In this document: positions 42,001-49,613 of the stretch, in pieces
Layout: every line of letters starts with the position of its first letter
How positions within the stretch are numbered: the stretch's first letter is position 1
Source of the DNA: Plantactinospora mayteni
Lineage (GTDB): Bacteria > Actinomycetota > Actinomycetes > Mycobacteriales > Micromonosporaceae
Direction: 5' to 3'
Length of the DNA: 64,000 nucleotides
NCBI RefSeq assembly: GCF_016862935.1
Contig: NZ_BONX01000002.1
Coordinates: 310,001-374,000 of the forward strand
Program-made: the position numbers and the translations under genes
The notes under the pieces: generated by a model
The model's input: the letters and a program-made list of their open reading frames with translations, nothing else
Database searches by the model: none
What the model was told of the DNA's origin: nothing

Positions 42001-44137
42001 GGCCGCCGTAGAGCAGCGCGCCCCAGAGTTCCCAGACGGAGACGTCGAAGGCGTACGAGTGGAACAGCGGCCACACGTCGTCGGCGGAGAACCGGTAGTG
42101 GGTCTCGCCGACGGTCAGCAGCCGGAGCACGTTGGCGTGGGTCAGGCAGACGCCCTTCGGCCGCCCCGTCGACCCCGACGTGTAGATGACGTAGATCAGG
42201 TTCTCCGGGCCGGAGAGCGGGGCCGGATCCTCGACCGGCTGCCCCGACAGGTCCTCCTCGTCCAGGTTGACCACGGCGCCGTCGGAGAAGCCGGCGACCA
42301 TCCCGGCCAGCGACGACTGCGTCACGATCACCGCCGCGCCCGCGTCACCGACCATGAAGCCCAGCCGGTCCACCGGCTGGGCGGGATCCAGCGGCAGGTA
42401 CGCCGCCCCGGACTTCAGTACGCCGAGCAGGGTCGGCACCAGGTCGATGCCCCGCTCCAGGCAGACCCCGACCAGGGACTCCGGCCCGGCACCGAGCGCC
42501 CGGAGCCGGTGCGCCAGCCGGTTCGCCCGGGCGTTCACCTCGGCGTACGTCAGCTCGGTGCCCTCGAAGACCACCGCGACGGCGTCCGGCGCGGTCGCCA
42601 CCCGCTCCTCGAAGACCTGGTGCACGGTCCGGGCCGGCGGCACCGCGTCGACCCGGAACGGGTCGGCGACCCCGGTAACCTCGGCCCGCTCAGCGTCGTC
42701 GAGCAGGTCGACCGCGGAGAGCGCCCGGCCCGGGTCCGCGACGACGGCCTGGAGCAGCCGCACCAGGTGCCCGCCCATCCGCCGCATCGTGGACTCGTCG
42801 AAGAGCGCGGTCGCGTACTCCAGGTGGGCCCGCAGCCCGCCGTCGGCGGCCTCCTGGATCTGGAGCGTCAGGTCGAAGCGGGAGACCTGGGAGAGCGCGT
42901 CCAGCGCCGAGACCGCCAGCCCCGGCATCGCGTACCCGGCACCGCCCGCCTCGTGCATGGTGAAGGCGACCTGGAACAGCGGGGTACGGGACATGTCCCG
43001 CTCCGGCTGTAGCTCGTCGACGAGCTGCCCGAACGGCACCTCCTGGTGGTCGAAGGCGGCCAGTACGGTCTGCCGGTTGGCGGCCAGCAGCTCGTCGAAG
43101 GTGATGTCGGAATCCCAGCGGGCCCGCATCACCAGGCTGTTGATGCCGTAGCCGATCAGCCGGGACAGCTCGGGCCGGTTGCGCCCGGAGACCACCGTGC
43201 CGACCGGGATGTCGGTGCCGCCGGTGTACCGGGACAGCAGCGCCTGGTAGCCGGTGAGCAGCACCATGAACAGGGTCGCGTCGTGCCGCTGGGCGAGGTC
43301 GCGGAGCTGCCCGCCGAGCCCGGCCGGCAGCTCCAGCTCGACCACCGCACCGGCCCAGTCCCGGGTCGCCGGGCGCGGCCGGTCCGCCGGCAGGTCCAGC
43401 GGTGGCACCCCGGCGAGCTGCCGGCGCCAGTAGTCCAGGTGCCGCTGGTGCTCCGCCTGCGAGCGGTTCCGCTCCCAGGAGGCGTAGTCGGCGTACTGCA
43501 CCGGCAGCGGGGCGAGGGTGCTGGTGCGGCCGGTGAGCGCGGCGGCGTACAGCTCGCTGAGTTCCTCGGCGAAGACCCCGACCGACCAGGCGTCGCAGGC
43601 GACGTGGTGGAAGACCACGACCAGCAGGTGGTCGTCGTCGGCCAGCCGGATCAGCCGGGCCCGGACCGGCCACTGGGTGGCCAGGTCGAACGGGATCGCG
43701 GGCTCCTCGGCGGCCCGCTCGAAGCCCCGCCGCTCCCGCTCCGACTCGGGCAGGTCGGTCAGGTCCGACACCGCCAGCCGTACCGGACCGGCCGGGTCGA
43801 TCACCTGGATCGGCTCGCCGCCGACCAGCGCGTACCGGGTACGCAGGATCTCGTGCCGGCCGACCAGCTCGGTCAGCGCCCGGCGCAGCGCGACGGAGTC
43901 CAGCGTGCCGCGCAGCCGCAGCGCGAGCGGCACCAGGTATTCCCAGCTACCCGGGTCCAGCCGGCTCAGGAACCACATCTGCTGCTGCCCGAAGGAGAGC
44001 GGCAGCGGGCCGTTCCGGTCCACCCGGGTCAGCGCCGCGCGGCGAGCGCCGCGCACCCGCCCGGCGAGCCGGGCCCGCAGCAGTTCCTCCCGGGCCGCCT
44101 CGACGCTGCGCTCGATCGTGCCCTCGCCCGTGCTCAT
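33089..44137 (-). CDS. NRPS with domains C-A-T-C-A-T-C-A-T-C
   Basis: The 3682-residue synthetase has C1 (about 45-480, HHVACDA near 180), A1 (500-1000), T1 (Ser near 1052), C2 (1095-1530), A2 (1560-2045), T2 (2108), C3 (2150-2590), A3 (2610-3100), T3 (3170) and a terminal C4 (3205-3670) that must serve the A-T of the next protein. Hand-read codes are A1 DVWNVAMVHK (Thr-like) and A2 and A3 DLPKVAEVGK (Asn-like). C2, C3 and C4 keep the catalytic second His, but the motif HHxxxDG reads CHAIIEG, SHPITEG and CHAITEG. No epimerisation or thioesterase domain is present. A2 and A3 share near-identical DNA blocks. The ATG overlaps the preceding stop as ATGA, and the end overlaps the next start as GTGA. 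Confidence 0.95.
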   Translation of the reverse strand: MSTGEGTIERSVEAAREELLRARLAGRVRGARRAALTRVDRNGPLPLSFGQQQMWFLSRLDPGSWEYLVPLALRLRGTLDSVALRRALTELVGRHEILRTRYALVGGEPIQVIDPAGPVRLAVSDLTDLPESERERRGFERAAEEPAIPFDLATQWPVRARLIRLADDDHLLVVVFHHVACDAWSVGVFAEELSELYAAALTGRTSTLAPLPVQYADYASWERNRSQAEHQRHLDYWRRQLAGVPPLDLPADRPRPATRDWAGAVVELELPAGLGGQLRDLAQRHDATLFMVLLTGYQALLSRYTGGTDIPVGTVVSGRNRPELSRLIGYGINSLVMRARWDSDITFDELLAANRQTVLAAFDHQEVPFGQLVDELQPERDMSRTPLFQVAFTMHEAGGAGYAMPGLAVSALDALSQVSRFDLTLQIQEAADGGLRAHLEYATALFDESTMRRMGGHLVRLLQAVVADPGRALSAVDLLDDAERAEVTGVADPFRVDAVPPARTVHQVFEERVATAPDAVAVVFEGTELTYAEVNARANRLAHRLRALGAGPESLVGVCLERGIDLVPTLLGVLKSGAAYLPLDPAQPVDRLGFMVGDAGAAVIVTQSSLAGMVAGFSDGAVVNLDEEDLSGQPVEDPAPLSGPENLIYVIYTSGSTGRPKGVCLTHANVLRLLTVGETHYRFSADDVWPLFHSYAFDVSVWELWGALLYGGRLVVVPREVTRVPDEFLELLVRERVTVLNQTPTAFRSLVGFARDEDPRLAALELRAVVFAGEKLEMAELAPWTDRFGLDRPALLNMYGITETTVHSSFHQVRPEDITDPGNPVGYPLGDLRIYLLDQYGNLVPVGVPGEIHVGGPGVARGYLKRPELTAQRFVPDPFAVEPGARMYRSGDLARRRPDGGLDFLGRIDDQVQIRGYRVELGEIESVLAAYPGVRDAVVVVREDIPGDKRLAGYLVAEGDQVPSPAELREFLGRSLPEYMVPAAFVPLEKIPLTANGKLDRRALPAPDRAALSGEQVYVAPRTPDEERVAAIWRDVLGVERVGVHDSFFDLGGHSIRAVALVGELRAIGLDVSVRDVFAHRTVAELCGILDGRSAPAEQERPVAPFELISAEDRAKVPAGASDAYPLSRVQAGMVVEMLSDGELHAYHNVTSFRIRDERPFALDALREAARIVVARHEVLRTAIDLTTYSVPMQVVYPTAEMPVGERDLRHLDAAELDRSLREFTAVERADVFDLAQPALMRLYAHVCDDKTWWLSVTECHAIIEGWSHHSLLMEVLDLYREIRDGGTPATVEAPPLRFADFIGAELRSLDSAEDRDYWRDIVGRYARFSLPTGWGDEDAPRESLMLGVPFHDLESDLRKLASRAKASLKTVLLAAHLKVMSQLTAEESFLTGLVLHGRPEVVGADQVYGMYLNSLPFGYDRGARTWLELVQRTYAREMEIWPRRRFPMPEIQREFGDGQRLMDVRFSYHDFDQVDKELVDYMASIDDSPTEFPLAVAVRLGYVTMAVNPRVLSRANGDRMGAMYRAVLEAMAADPHGDARGTFLADEERQRLVVEWNRTTAEPTGPAVLERFVAQMMANPHAAAVESTGQHLTYAELDARANRLSRHLRACGVVPESVVGVLLDRGPDLIATFLAVWKAGGAYVPLDPAHPADRIADMLADAGARVVVTGSGYADRFPDVPVRVLVDRDAATIAEQPATPLTVPVELDRLAYVIFTSGSTGRPKGVAVSHRGLVNHVSWAARELAGRGVGGSALFSSVAFDLVVPNVWAPLVSGQRVWLAGPDLDMADLGPELLAAGPFSFLKLTPGHLEVLAHQLAPGEASGLAEITVVAGEAFTRHTLERWRECAPDAELVNEYGPTEASVGTCIYPVQGAQTADVLPIGRPLPGMSMYVLDADLSPVPVGVLGELYVGGVGVARGYVNRPELTAERFVPDPFGSVPGARLYRSGDQVRVLPGGDVEFVGRVDDQVKVHGYRIELGEIRSVLLEHDAVRDVVVVAVGAASDKRLVAYCVPADGELPVGVLVEHCGVRLPEYMVPAAFVSLDALPLNANGKVDRRALPDPDTAAVDAGPVFVGPRTEVEERIAAVWREVLGLDRVGVTESFFDLGGHSIRAVALVGKLRAAGFEVAVRDVFQYRTVAELAERLAGPEPEATVGATTVDGPTVAPFALVSDEDRAKVPAGVVDAYPLSQVQLGMVVEMLADTDLHAYHNVTSFRLRTEQPFGLDALREAARIVVERHELLRTSFDLTTYAVPMQLVHGTAEIPIGVRDIRQLDEAGRKQAIREFTGAERAELFDLGVAPLLRFTVHEESDEAWWMSVTVSHPITEGWSHRAMLTELLELYQQLRAGGTPTPATRPAVRYADFIAAELDSLESTEDRDYWRGIVDGYTKLSLPTGWAADPSTPREPYSVTVPVRDLEPELRALATSTRTSLKAVLHAAHLKVMSQLTDESDFFTGLVCSARPEVDGADRVYGMYLNTLPFAHRRGAATWGELVRQVFDREVELWPHRRYPMPAIQRDLADGQRLLDVRFSYQDFDAVDTELVDVESGLGEGATEFGLAVAAMTGSLVLTADTHMLSRPDATRLGAMYRAVLAAMAATGADGDARDNHLPADERERLLGEYAVNPTAAPTRTVPELVADVAAAHPDRTAVALGELELDYAELDARANRLARHLRSRGVGPESLVGVLLDRSPDLIATFLAVWKTGGAYVPLDPSFPADRVNTMLADAGARVVVTRSRHADRFDPALDCVLVDTERLEIGNRPSTPIAEPADLDRLAYVIFTSGSTGRPKGVAVSHRGLVNHVSWAARELAGRGVGGSALFSSVAFDLVVPNVWAPLVSGQRVWLAGPDLDMADLGRELVAAGPFSFLKLTPGHLEIIGQQAEDAQLAALAEVVVVAGEALPGPVAENWRRILGDGRLVNEYGPTEASVGTCIYPVQGAQTADVLPIGRPLPGMSMYVLDADLSPVPVGVLGELYVGGVGVARGYVNRPELTAERFVPDPFGSAGARLYRTGDQVRMLPSGDVEFVGRVDDQVKVHGYRIELGEIRSVLLEHDAVRDVVVVAVGAASDKRLVAYCVPVDGVLDVAGLTAHVSTRLPEYMVPAAFVSLDALPLNANGKVDRRALPDPDTAAVDAGPVFVGPRTPVEERIAAVWREVLGLDRVGVTESFFDLGGHSIRAVALVGKLRAAGFEVAVRDVFQYRTVGELAETLSGQTVADQPAEAGTVTPFALLSDEDRAALPAGVVDAYPLSQVQLGMVVEMLGGVGGNRYHNTSFYRIRDEQPFQPAALREAARIVVERHELLRTSFDLTTYSVPMQIVHGTAEMPVEVSDVRHLDETAKEGALRDLIARERASLFDLASPPLLRMAGFVEGDDAWRLGFTQCHAITEGWSQQSLLMEVLDLYRQLAAGNTPEPVTAPKVRYADFIAAELDSLGSAADRDYWQGTVTRHTRFTLPAGWGGAADEAGSFRIPVGFPDLEPGLRALATSTRTSLKAVLHAAHLKVMSQLTDEPAFFTGLVCSARPEVDGADKVYGMYLNTLPFAHDRTAGTWGELVRQVFDREVELWPHRRYPMPAIQRQVGGRQLIEVMFSYQDFHQVDTDLVDVRAGAGDAANEFALAVSTGPGHLMLRVRRSALTSENAERVVAMYRAVLESMASGADGDARGTYMPAGERDAVLTDWNDTAVDW
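34541..35390. repeat. duplicated T3/A3 block, partner of 37727-38580
   Basis: This DNA, covering the T3 domain and the C-terminal part of A3, is nearly identical to 37727-38580 (T2 and the end of A2), offset by about 3186 bp, with one divergent segment near 34880-34915. A second matching block covers about 35549-35822 and 38732-39008, the A-domain core around the specificity pocket. Within the blocks the coding strand uses many G/T-ending codons such as TTG and GGT, unlike the C-ending codons beside them. Confidence 0.85.
37727..38580. repeat. duplicated T2/A2 block, partner of 34541-35390
   Basis: This is the second copy of the near-identical block described at 34541-35390. The sharp edges and shared unusual codon choice suggest recent gene conversion or module duplication between the second and third modules of this synthetase. 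Confidence 0.85.
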
Positions 44138-47100
44138 CCCTTTTGCTCCTTCAGCAACGCCAGGCCGGCCAGCAGGTCGGAATCGGAAAGCTCGTCGATC
44201 TCCGCGCGGATCCGCTCCTCGACCGCCTCGGCGATCCGCGCGATCGTGGGCCGCTCGAAGACGGTCCGGACCGGAAGGTCGATCTCGAACTCCTCCTGGA
44301 TCCGGGAGGCCAGCCGGACCGCGAGGATCGAATGGCCGCCGACGGTGAAGAAGTTCGTCCGGGTACCGGCGTCGACGTCGAGCAGCTCGGCCCAGATCTC
44401 GGCGATCCGCTCCTCGACCGGGCCCTGCGGCGCGACGTACTCCGCGGCGTCCACCTCGGCGACCGTCCGGCCCGGTGCGGGCAGGGCGCGACGGTCGAGC
44501 TTGCCGTTGGCGGTCAGCGGGATCTTCTCCAGCGGCACGAAGACGCCCGGCACCATGTAGTCGGGCAACCGGCCGCCGCAGTGCCCGACCAGCTCGGCGA
44601 CGCTCGGCGGGTTGTCGGCGTCGGACACGTAGTAGGCGACGATCCGCGGCTGGCCCGGCTCCGGCTCGTCGGTCAGCACCACCGCGTCCCGGATTCCCGG
44701 GTACTCGGCCAGCACCGACTCGATCTCGCCCAGCTCGACCCGGTAGCCCCGGATCTGCACCTGGTCGTCGATCCGGCCCAGGAAGTCCAACCCACCGTCG
44801 GGCCGACGCCTCGCCAGGTCACCACTGCGGTACATCCGAGCACCCGGCTCGACCGCGAACGGGTCCGGCACGAACCGCTGCGCGGTCAGCTCCGGCCGGT
44901 TCAGGTAGCCCCGGGCCACGCCGGGACCGCCGACGTGGATCTCGCCGGGTACCCCGATCGGCGCCAGGTTGCCGTAGCCGTCCAGGAGGTAGATCCGCAG
45001 ATCGCTGAGCGGATAGCCGACCGGGTTGCCGGGTGCGGTGATGTCCTGCGACCGCACCAGGTGATAGCTGGAGTGCACCGTCGTCTCGGTGATGCCGTAC
45101 ATGTTCACCAGGGCGGGGCGGTCACCGAACCGGGCCACCCAGGGCGCCAGCTCGGCCATCTCCAGTTTCTCGCCGCCGAAGACCACCGTACGCAGCGCCA
45201 ACCGGTCCAGCCGGGAGTCGCCGTCCCGGGCGAACCCGACCAGGGCGCGGAACGCCGACGGGGTCTGGTTGAGCACCGTCACCCGCTCCCGGACCAGCAG
45301 TTCCAGGAACTCGTCCGGCAGCCGGGTCACCTCGCGCGGCACCACCACCAGCCGACCGCCGTAGACCAGCGCGCCCCAGAACTCCCAGACCGAGAAGTCG
45401 AAGGCGTACGAGTGGAACAGCGTCCACACGTCGTCGGTGGTGAAGCCGAACCGCGGATGGGTGGTGCCGAACAGCCGCAGCACGTTGGCGTGGGTCAGGC
45501 AGACCCCCTTCGGCCGGCCCGTCGACCCCGACGTGTAGATCACGTAGATCAGGTCCTCGGGGTGCGACACCGACGCCGGGTTCTCCGCCGACTGCCCCGA
45601 CAGGTCCTCCTGGTCCAGCACCAGCAGCTCACCGTCGAAGAACCCGGAGACCGTCCCGACCAGCGACGCCTGCGTGACGATCACCGGCGTACCCGCGTCG
45701 CCGACCATGAAGCCCAGCCGGTCCACCGGCTGCGCCGGATCCAGCGGCAGGTACGCCGCCCCGGACTTCAGCACGCCCACCAGGGCCGGGACGAGGTCGA
45801 TGCCCCGCTCCAGGCAGACCCCGACCAGCGAGCCGGAGCCGATCCCGGAGGCGCGCAGCCGGTGCGCCAGCCGGTTCGCCCGGACGTTCACCTCGGCATA
45901 CGTCAGCGAGACGCCCTCGAAGGTCACCGCCACCGCGTCCGGGGCGAGCAGTACCCGCTCCTCGAAGACCTGGTGCAGGCAGCGGTCCGGGGTACCGGTG
46001 CGGAACGGATCGGCCCGGCCGGTGCCGATCAGCTCGTCGACCGGGTCGAGGAAGTCGACCGTGCCGAGCCGCAGCTCCGGATCGGCGGTGACCGCCTGGA
46101 GCAGCCGGACCAGATGCCCGCCCATCCGGTCCACGGTGGAGCGGTCGAAGAGCGCGGTCGCGTACTCCAGGGCGCCGAGCATCGTGCCGTCTTCCTGGAC
46201 CCGGACGAAGAGCGTCAGGTCGGTCTTGGCGATCTGCCACGCCTCGGTGAACGCGGCCAGGTCGTCCGCCTGTACCGCACCGCCGGTCAGTCCCTCGTCG
46301 TGCAGGTCGAAGGCGACCTGGAACAGCGGGGTCCGGGACAGGTCCCGGTCCGGCTGGAGGTCGTCGACGAGCTGCTCGAACGGCAGCGTCTGGTGGGCGA
46401 ACGCGCCCCGGCAGACCTCCCGGGTCGCCTCCAGCGCCTCGCCGAAGCGCATTCCGGCGCTCAGGTTCGGCCGCAGCACCAGGGAGTTGAGGAAGAACCC
46501 GACCATGTCCTCCAGCTCGGGCCGGTTACGGCCGGCCACCGGAGTGCCGACGGCGACGTCCCAGCGGCCGGCGTACCGGGCGAGCAGGGTGCTGAACGCG
46601 GTCAGCATCGTCATGTACGGCGAGGCGCCGTACCGCCGGCCCAGGTCGCGGATCGCGCCGGCCAGCGCGGTCGGGATGGTGAACGGGGCGAGCGCACCCT
46701 TGGGGTCGCGGCGGGCCGGTCGGGGCCGGTCGGTCGGCAGGTCCAGCGGCCCGAGCCCGTCGAGGGTCTTCCGCCAGTACGCCAGCTCGGCCGCCAGCAC
46801 CTCCTGGGTCAGCCAGCCCTGCTGCCAACTCGCGAAGTCCGGGTACTGGACCGGCTGCGCCGGCAGTTCCGGGGTACGTCCGGCCGCCACCGCCGCGCAG
46901 AGTTCCCGCAGCTCCCGCTCCAGCACCACCGACGACCAGCCGTCGCAGGCGATGTGGTGCAGGGTGAGCAGCAGTACCGACTCGCCCGCCGGGGCCCGGC
47001 CGGCGGTGGCCGGAATCCGCACCGAGGTCGGCGGGGTGGGCGTCGGCACGCCCGGGAAGCGGACCAGCAGCGCCCGCCAGACCGGGCCGGTGGCCAGGTT

Positions 47101-49260
47101 GAAGCCGCGCTCGAACTCGCCCCGGAACACCGTCTCCAGGTCGGCGGAGTCGGCCTCGACCACCCGCAGCTCGACCGGGCCCGGCGCGTCGATCACCTGG
47201 CGGGGCTCGCCGGCCTCCTCGACGTAGCGGGTGCGGAGGATCTCGTGCCGCTCGGCCAGCGCGTCCAACGCCTGCCGGACCGTGCGCTGGTCGACCTCCG
47301 GTCCGAGCCGGACGAAGAGCGGGGCGACCCACTCGGTGTTGCCCGGCTCCAGCCGGTCCAGGAACCAGAGCCGGCGCTGCCCGAAGGAGAGCGGCAGCGG
47401 CCCGGTCCGGGACACCGGGACCAACGGCGGGCCGTCGTCCTCCGGTACCGCGATCAGCTTCGCCTGCTGCTCCACGGTGGGCGCGGCGAAGAGGCCGCGC
47501 AGCGCGACCTTGCTGCCGGAGGCCGCCCGGAGCTGGTTGGCGAGCCGGGTGAGCAGCAACGAGGAGCCGCCGAGCGAGAAGAAGTCATCGTGCGCGCCGA
47601 CCCGGTCCGCCTTGAGCAGTTCCGCCCAGGAACGGGCGACCATCCGCTCGGCGGCGGTACGCGGCGCCACGTACGGCGGGCGGCCGTCCTCGGCTGCGGA
47701 CTCCGGCGCCGGCAGCGCGGCCCGGTCCACCTTGCCGCTGCTGTTCAGCGGGAACTCCGGCATCGCCACGAAGGCGGCCGGGATCATCGGGTCGGGCAGC
47801 CGGTCCCGGAGGAAGGTACGCAGCCGGTCGGCGCTCGGCACCCGCTCGCCGGTGACGTACCCGACGAGCCGCTTGCCGCCCTCGGCGGTCTCCACCGCGA
47901 GTACCACCGCGGCGCTGACGTCCGGGTGGGCGACCAGCGCGGACTCCACCTCGCCGGGCTCGATCCGGACGCCGTTCACCTTCACCTGGTGGTCGAGCCG
48001 CCCGATGTACTCCAGGGTCGCGTCGGCCCGCCACCGCACCAGGTCACCGGTGCGGTAGAGCCGGGACCCCGGCGGCCCGTACGGGTCCGGGACGAACTTC
48101 TCGGCGGTCAGGTCCGGCCGGCCGAGGTAGCCCCGGGCCACTCCGACCCCGCCGGCGTGCAGTTCACCGGCGACCCCGACCGGCACCGGGTCACCGTTCG
48201 GGTCGAGTACCAGCACCCGCAGGTTGGCCAGCGGCCGGCCGATCGGCACCGGGCCGGTCGGCAGCGCCGGGTCGTACGGGTGCGCGGTCACGTCGATGGC
48301 GCACTCGGTCGGCCCGTACGTGTTCCAGAGGCTGACCTTGAGCCCGTCGGTGAGCCGCCGGCACAGCTCGGCGTGCAGCGGCTCGCCGGCCGAGAAGAGC
48401 AGTCGCAGCGAGGTGCAGTCCCGCCAGCCCGGATCGTCGGCGACCAGCCGGAGCACCGACGGTACGCCCTGGAAGACGGTGACGCCGTACCGGCTGATCG
48501 CCCGGACCAGCGCCGCCGGGTCGTGCTCGGCGCCGACCGGGGCGAGTACCACCGCACCGCCGCTGACCAGCGGGGCGAAGAACTCCCAGCAGGCCGCGTC
48601 GAAGGTGAGCGCGGTCTTCTGCAACACCCGGTCGGCCGGGCCGAGGCCGTGCTGCCGGACCGCCCAGTCGACCCGGTTGGCGATCGCCGCGTGGCTGATC
48701 ATGACGCCCTTGGGCCGGCCGGTGGAACCGGAGGTGTAGATCGCGTAGGCGAGGTCGTCCCCGGTCGCCGGGTTGACCGGCGCCTCGTCGGACAGCCCGG
48801 CGAGTTCGGCCGAGACGTCGTCGAGGCAGACCATCCGGGCGCCGGTACCGGCCACCAGCTCGGCGTGGGCCGATCCGGTGAGCACGATCCCGGCGCCGGT
48901 GTCGGTGAGTACCCAGGTCGCCCAGTCCCGCGGGTGGTCCGGGCTGAGCGGAACGTAGCCGGCACCCACCTTCCAGACGCCGAGCAGCGCGACGACCAGG
49001 TCCACGCCGCGCGGCAGGCAGACCCCGACCAGCGCGTCGGGCCCGGCACCGAGGCCGCGCAGGTACCGGGCCAGCCGGTTGGCCCGGCGGTCCAGTTCGG
49101 CGTACGTCACCTCGACGTCGCCGGCCAGCACGGCGACCGCGTCGGGCGTGGCCGCCACCTGGCGGGCGACCAGCGCCGGCAGGGTGTTGGCGGACCCGGC
49201 GACGCCGGCCGGCCCGCTGGAGTCGTCGACCAGGTCAGTCCGGCTTCGATCGGGGTTCAT
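44134..49260 (-). CDS. initiating NRPS with domains A-T-C-A-T
   Basis: The 1708-residue synthetase starts directly with an A domain (about 25-540), so it lacks an N-terminal condensation domain. T follows (LGGSS, Ser near 565), then C (630-1060, HHIACDG near 769), A (1090-1590) and T (VGGHS, Ser near 1643). The first A code is DAWQFATIDK, close to published Gln codes; the second, DFWNVGMVHK, is the usual Thr code. Lipid attachment to the first residue would need the separate condensation protein at 55315-56811. The C-terminal helix DELSDSDLLAGLALLKEQKG resembles a docking or communication element. GTGAGGAGC precedes the ATG, and the end overlaps the next NRPS as ATGA. Confidence 0.94.
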   Translation of the reverse strand: MNPDRSRTDLVDDSSGPAGVAGSANTLPALVARQVAATPDAVAVLAGDVEVTYAELDRRANRLARYLRGLGAGPDALVGVCLPRGVDLVVALLGVWKVGAGYVPLSPDHPRDWATWVLTDTGAGIVLTGSAHAELVAGTGARMVCLDDVSAELAGLSDEAPVNPATGDDLAYAIYTSGSTGRPKGVMISHAAIANRVDWAVRQHGLGPADRVLQKTALTFDAACWEFFAPLVSGGAVVLAPVGAEHDPAALVRAISRYGVTVFQGVPSVLRLVADDPGWRDCTSLRLLFSAGEPLHAELCRRLTDGLKVSLWNTYGPTECAIDVTAHPYDPALPTGPVPIGRPLANLRVLVLDPNGDPVPVGVAGELHAGGVGVARGYLGRPDLTAEKFVPDPYGPPGSRLYRTGDLVRWRADATLEYIGRLDHQVKVNGVRIEPGEVESALVAHPDVSAAVVLAVETAEGGKRLVGYVTGERVPSADRLRTFLRDRLPDPMIPAAFVAMPEFPLNSSGKVDRAALPAPESAAEDGRPPYVAPRTAAERMVARSWAELLKADRVGAHDDFFSLGGSSLLLTRLANQLRAASGSKVALRGLFAAPTVEQQAKLIAVPEDDGPPLVPVSRTGPLPLSFGQRRLWFLDRLEPGNTEWVAPLFVRLGPEVDQRTVRQALDALAERHEILRTRYVEEAGEPRQVIDAPGPVELRVVEADSADLETVFRGEFERGFNLATGPVWRALLVRFPGVPTPTPPTSVRIPATAGRAPAGESVLLLTLHHIACDGWSSVVLERELRELCAAVAAGRTPELPAQPVQYPDFASWQQGWLTQEVLAAELAYWRKTLDGLGPLDLPTDRPRPARRDPKGALAPFTIPTALAGAIRDLGRRYGASPYMTMLTAFSTLLARYAGRWDVAVGTPVAGRNRPELEDMVGFFLNSLVLRPNLSAGMRFGEALEATREVCRGAFAHQTLPFEQLVDDLQPDRDLSRTPLFQVAFDLHDEGLTGGAVQADDLAAFTEAWQIAKTDLTLFVRVQEDGTMLGALEYATALFDRSTVDRMGGHLVRLLQAVTADPELRLGTVDFLDPVDELIGTGRADPFRTGTPDRCLHQVFEERVLLAPDAVAVTFEGVSLTYAEVNVRANRLAHRLRASGIGSGSLVGVCLERGIDLVPALVGVLKSGAAYLPLDPAQPVDRLGFMVGDAGTPVIVTQASLVGTVSGFFDGELLVLDQEDLSGQSAENPASVSHPEDLIYVIYTSGSTGRPKGVCLTHANVLRLFGTTHPRFGFTTDDVWTLFHSYAFDFSVWEFWGALVYGGRLVVVPREVTRLPDEFLELLVRERVTVLNQTPSAFRALVGFARDGDSRLDRLALRTVVFGGEKLEMAELAPWVARFGDRPALVNMYGITETTVHSSYHLVRSQDITAPGNPVGYPLSDLRIYLLDGYGNLAPIGVPGEIHVGGPGVARGYLNRPELTAQRFVPDPFAVEPGARMYRSGDLARRRPDGGLDFLGRIDDQVQIRGYRVELGEIESVLAEYPGIRDAVVLTDEPEPGQPRIVAYYVSDADNPPSVAELVGHCGGRLPDYMVPGVFVPLEKIPLTANGKLDRRALPAPGRTVAEVDAAEYVAPQGPVEERIAEIWAELLDVDAGTRTNFFTVGGHSILAVRLASRIQEEFEIDLPVRTVFERPTIARIAEAVEERIRAEIDELSDSDLLAGLALLKEQKG

Positions 49261-49289
49261 GGGTGCTCCTCACCTCGTCGCGGGGGCGG

Positions 49290-49505
49290 TCAGCTCTGCG
49301 CCGCCGCCATCCGCTGGCGCAGGCTCAGCGGGCGCATGTCGGTCCAGACCTCGCCGATCCGGGCGAGGCAGTCGGCACGCGGGCCCTCGGTGCCCTCGGC
49401 GTGCCAGCCCGCCGGCAGATCCCGGTCGGCGGGCCAGATGGAGTACTGCTCCTCGTCGTTGCGGACCACCCGGTACACCCGGTCGTCGTTCTGCTCGTCA
49501 GCCAT
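49290..49505 (-). CDS. MbtH-like NRPS accessory protein
   Basis: The 71-residue protein matches the MbtH family: [28 protein letters not shown] and [19 protein letters not shown], with the conserved Trp residues and the S-x-W-P and W-TD-M-RP motifs. MbtH proteins bind adenylation domains and are needed for their folding or activity. It is the only copy in the window and is encoded 29 bp before the first NRPS, so it probably serves all six A domains. GAGGAG lies upstream of the ATG. Confidence 0.96.
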   Translation of the reverse strand: MADEQNDDRVYRVVRNDEEQYSIWPADRDLPAGWHAEGTEGPRADCLARIGEVWTDMRPLSLRQRMAAAQS

Positions 49506-49539
49506 CGGAACTCCTCATGATTGGTCTGGGCTCCGGCCG

Positions 49540-49613
49540 GGGCCGGATCACCTGGGACGCAGTGCCGCCCGGAGCGGGCCGGATCACCTGGGATTCGCGG
49601 TGCCGCCCGAAAC
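49540..49613. repeat. 36-bp tandem duplication at the end of the sbnB-like gene
   Basis: GGGCCGGATCACCTGGGA-containing units at 49540-49575 and 49576-49613 are near-identical, including GTGCCGCCCG. The second contains the stop codon (49584-49586) and last codons of the sbnB-like gene, so the first is a duplicated copy of the gene end lying in the gap before mbtH. Confidence 0.75.

Noticed and set aside
33050-43012. A 3320-codon open frame on the plus strand opposite the large NRPS gene
   Set aside because: It is a shadow of the GC-rich minus-strand gene: the translation is rich in Arg, His, Gly and Pro with no domain similarity, while the minus strand has perfect NRPS domain order.
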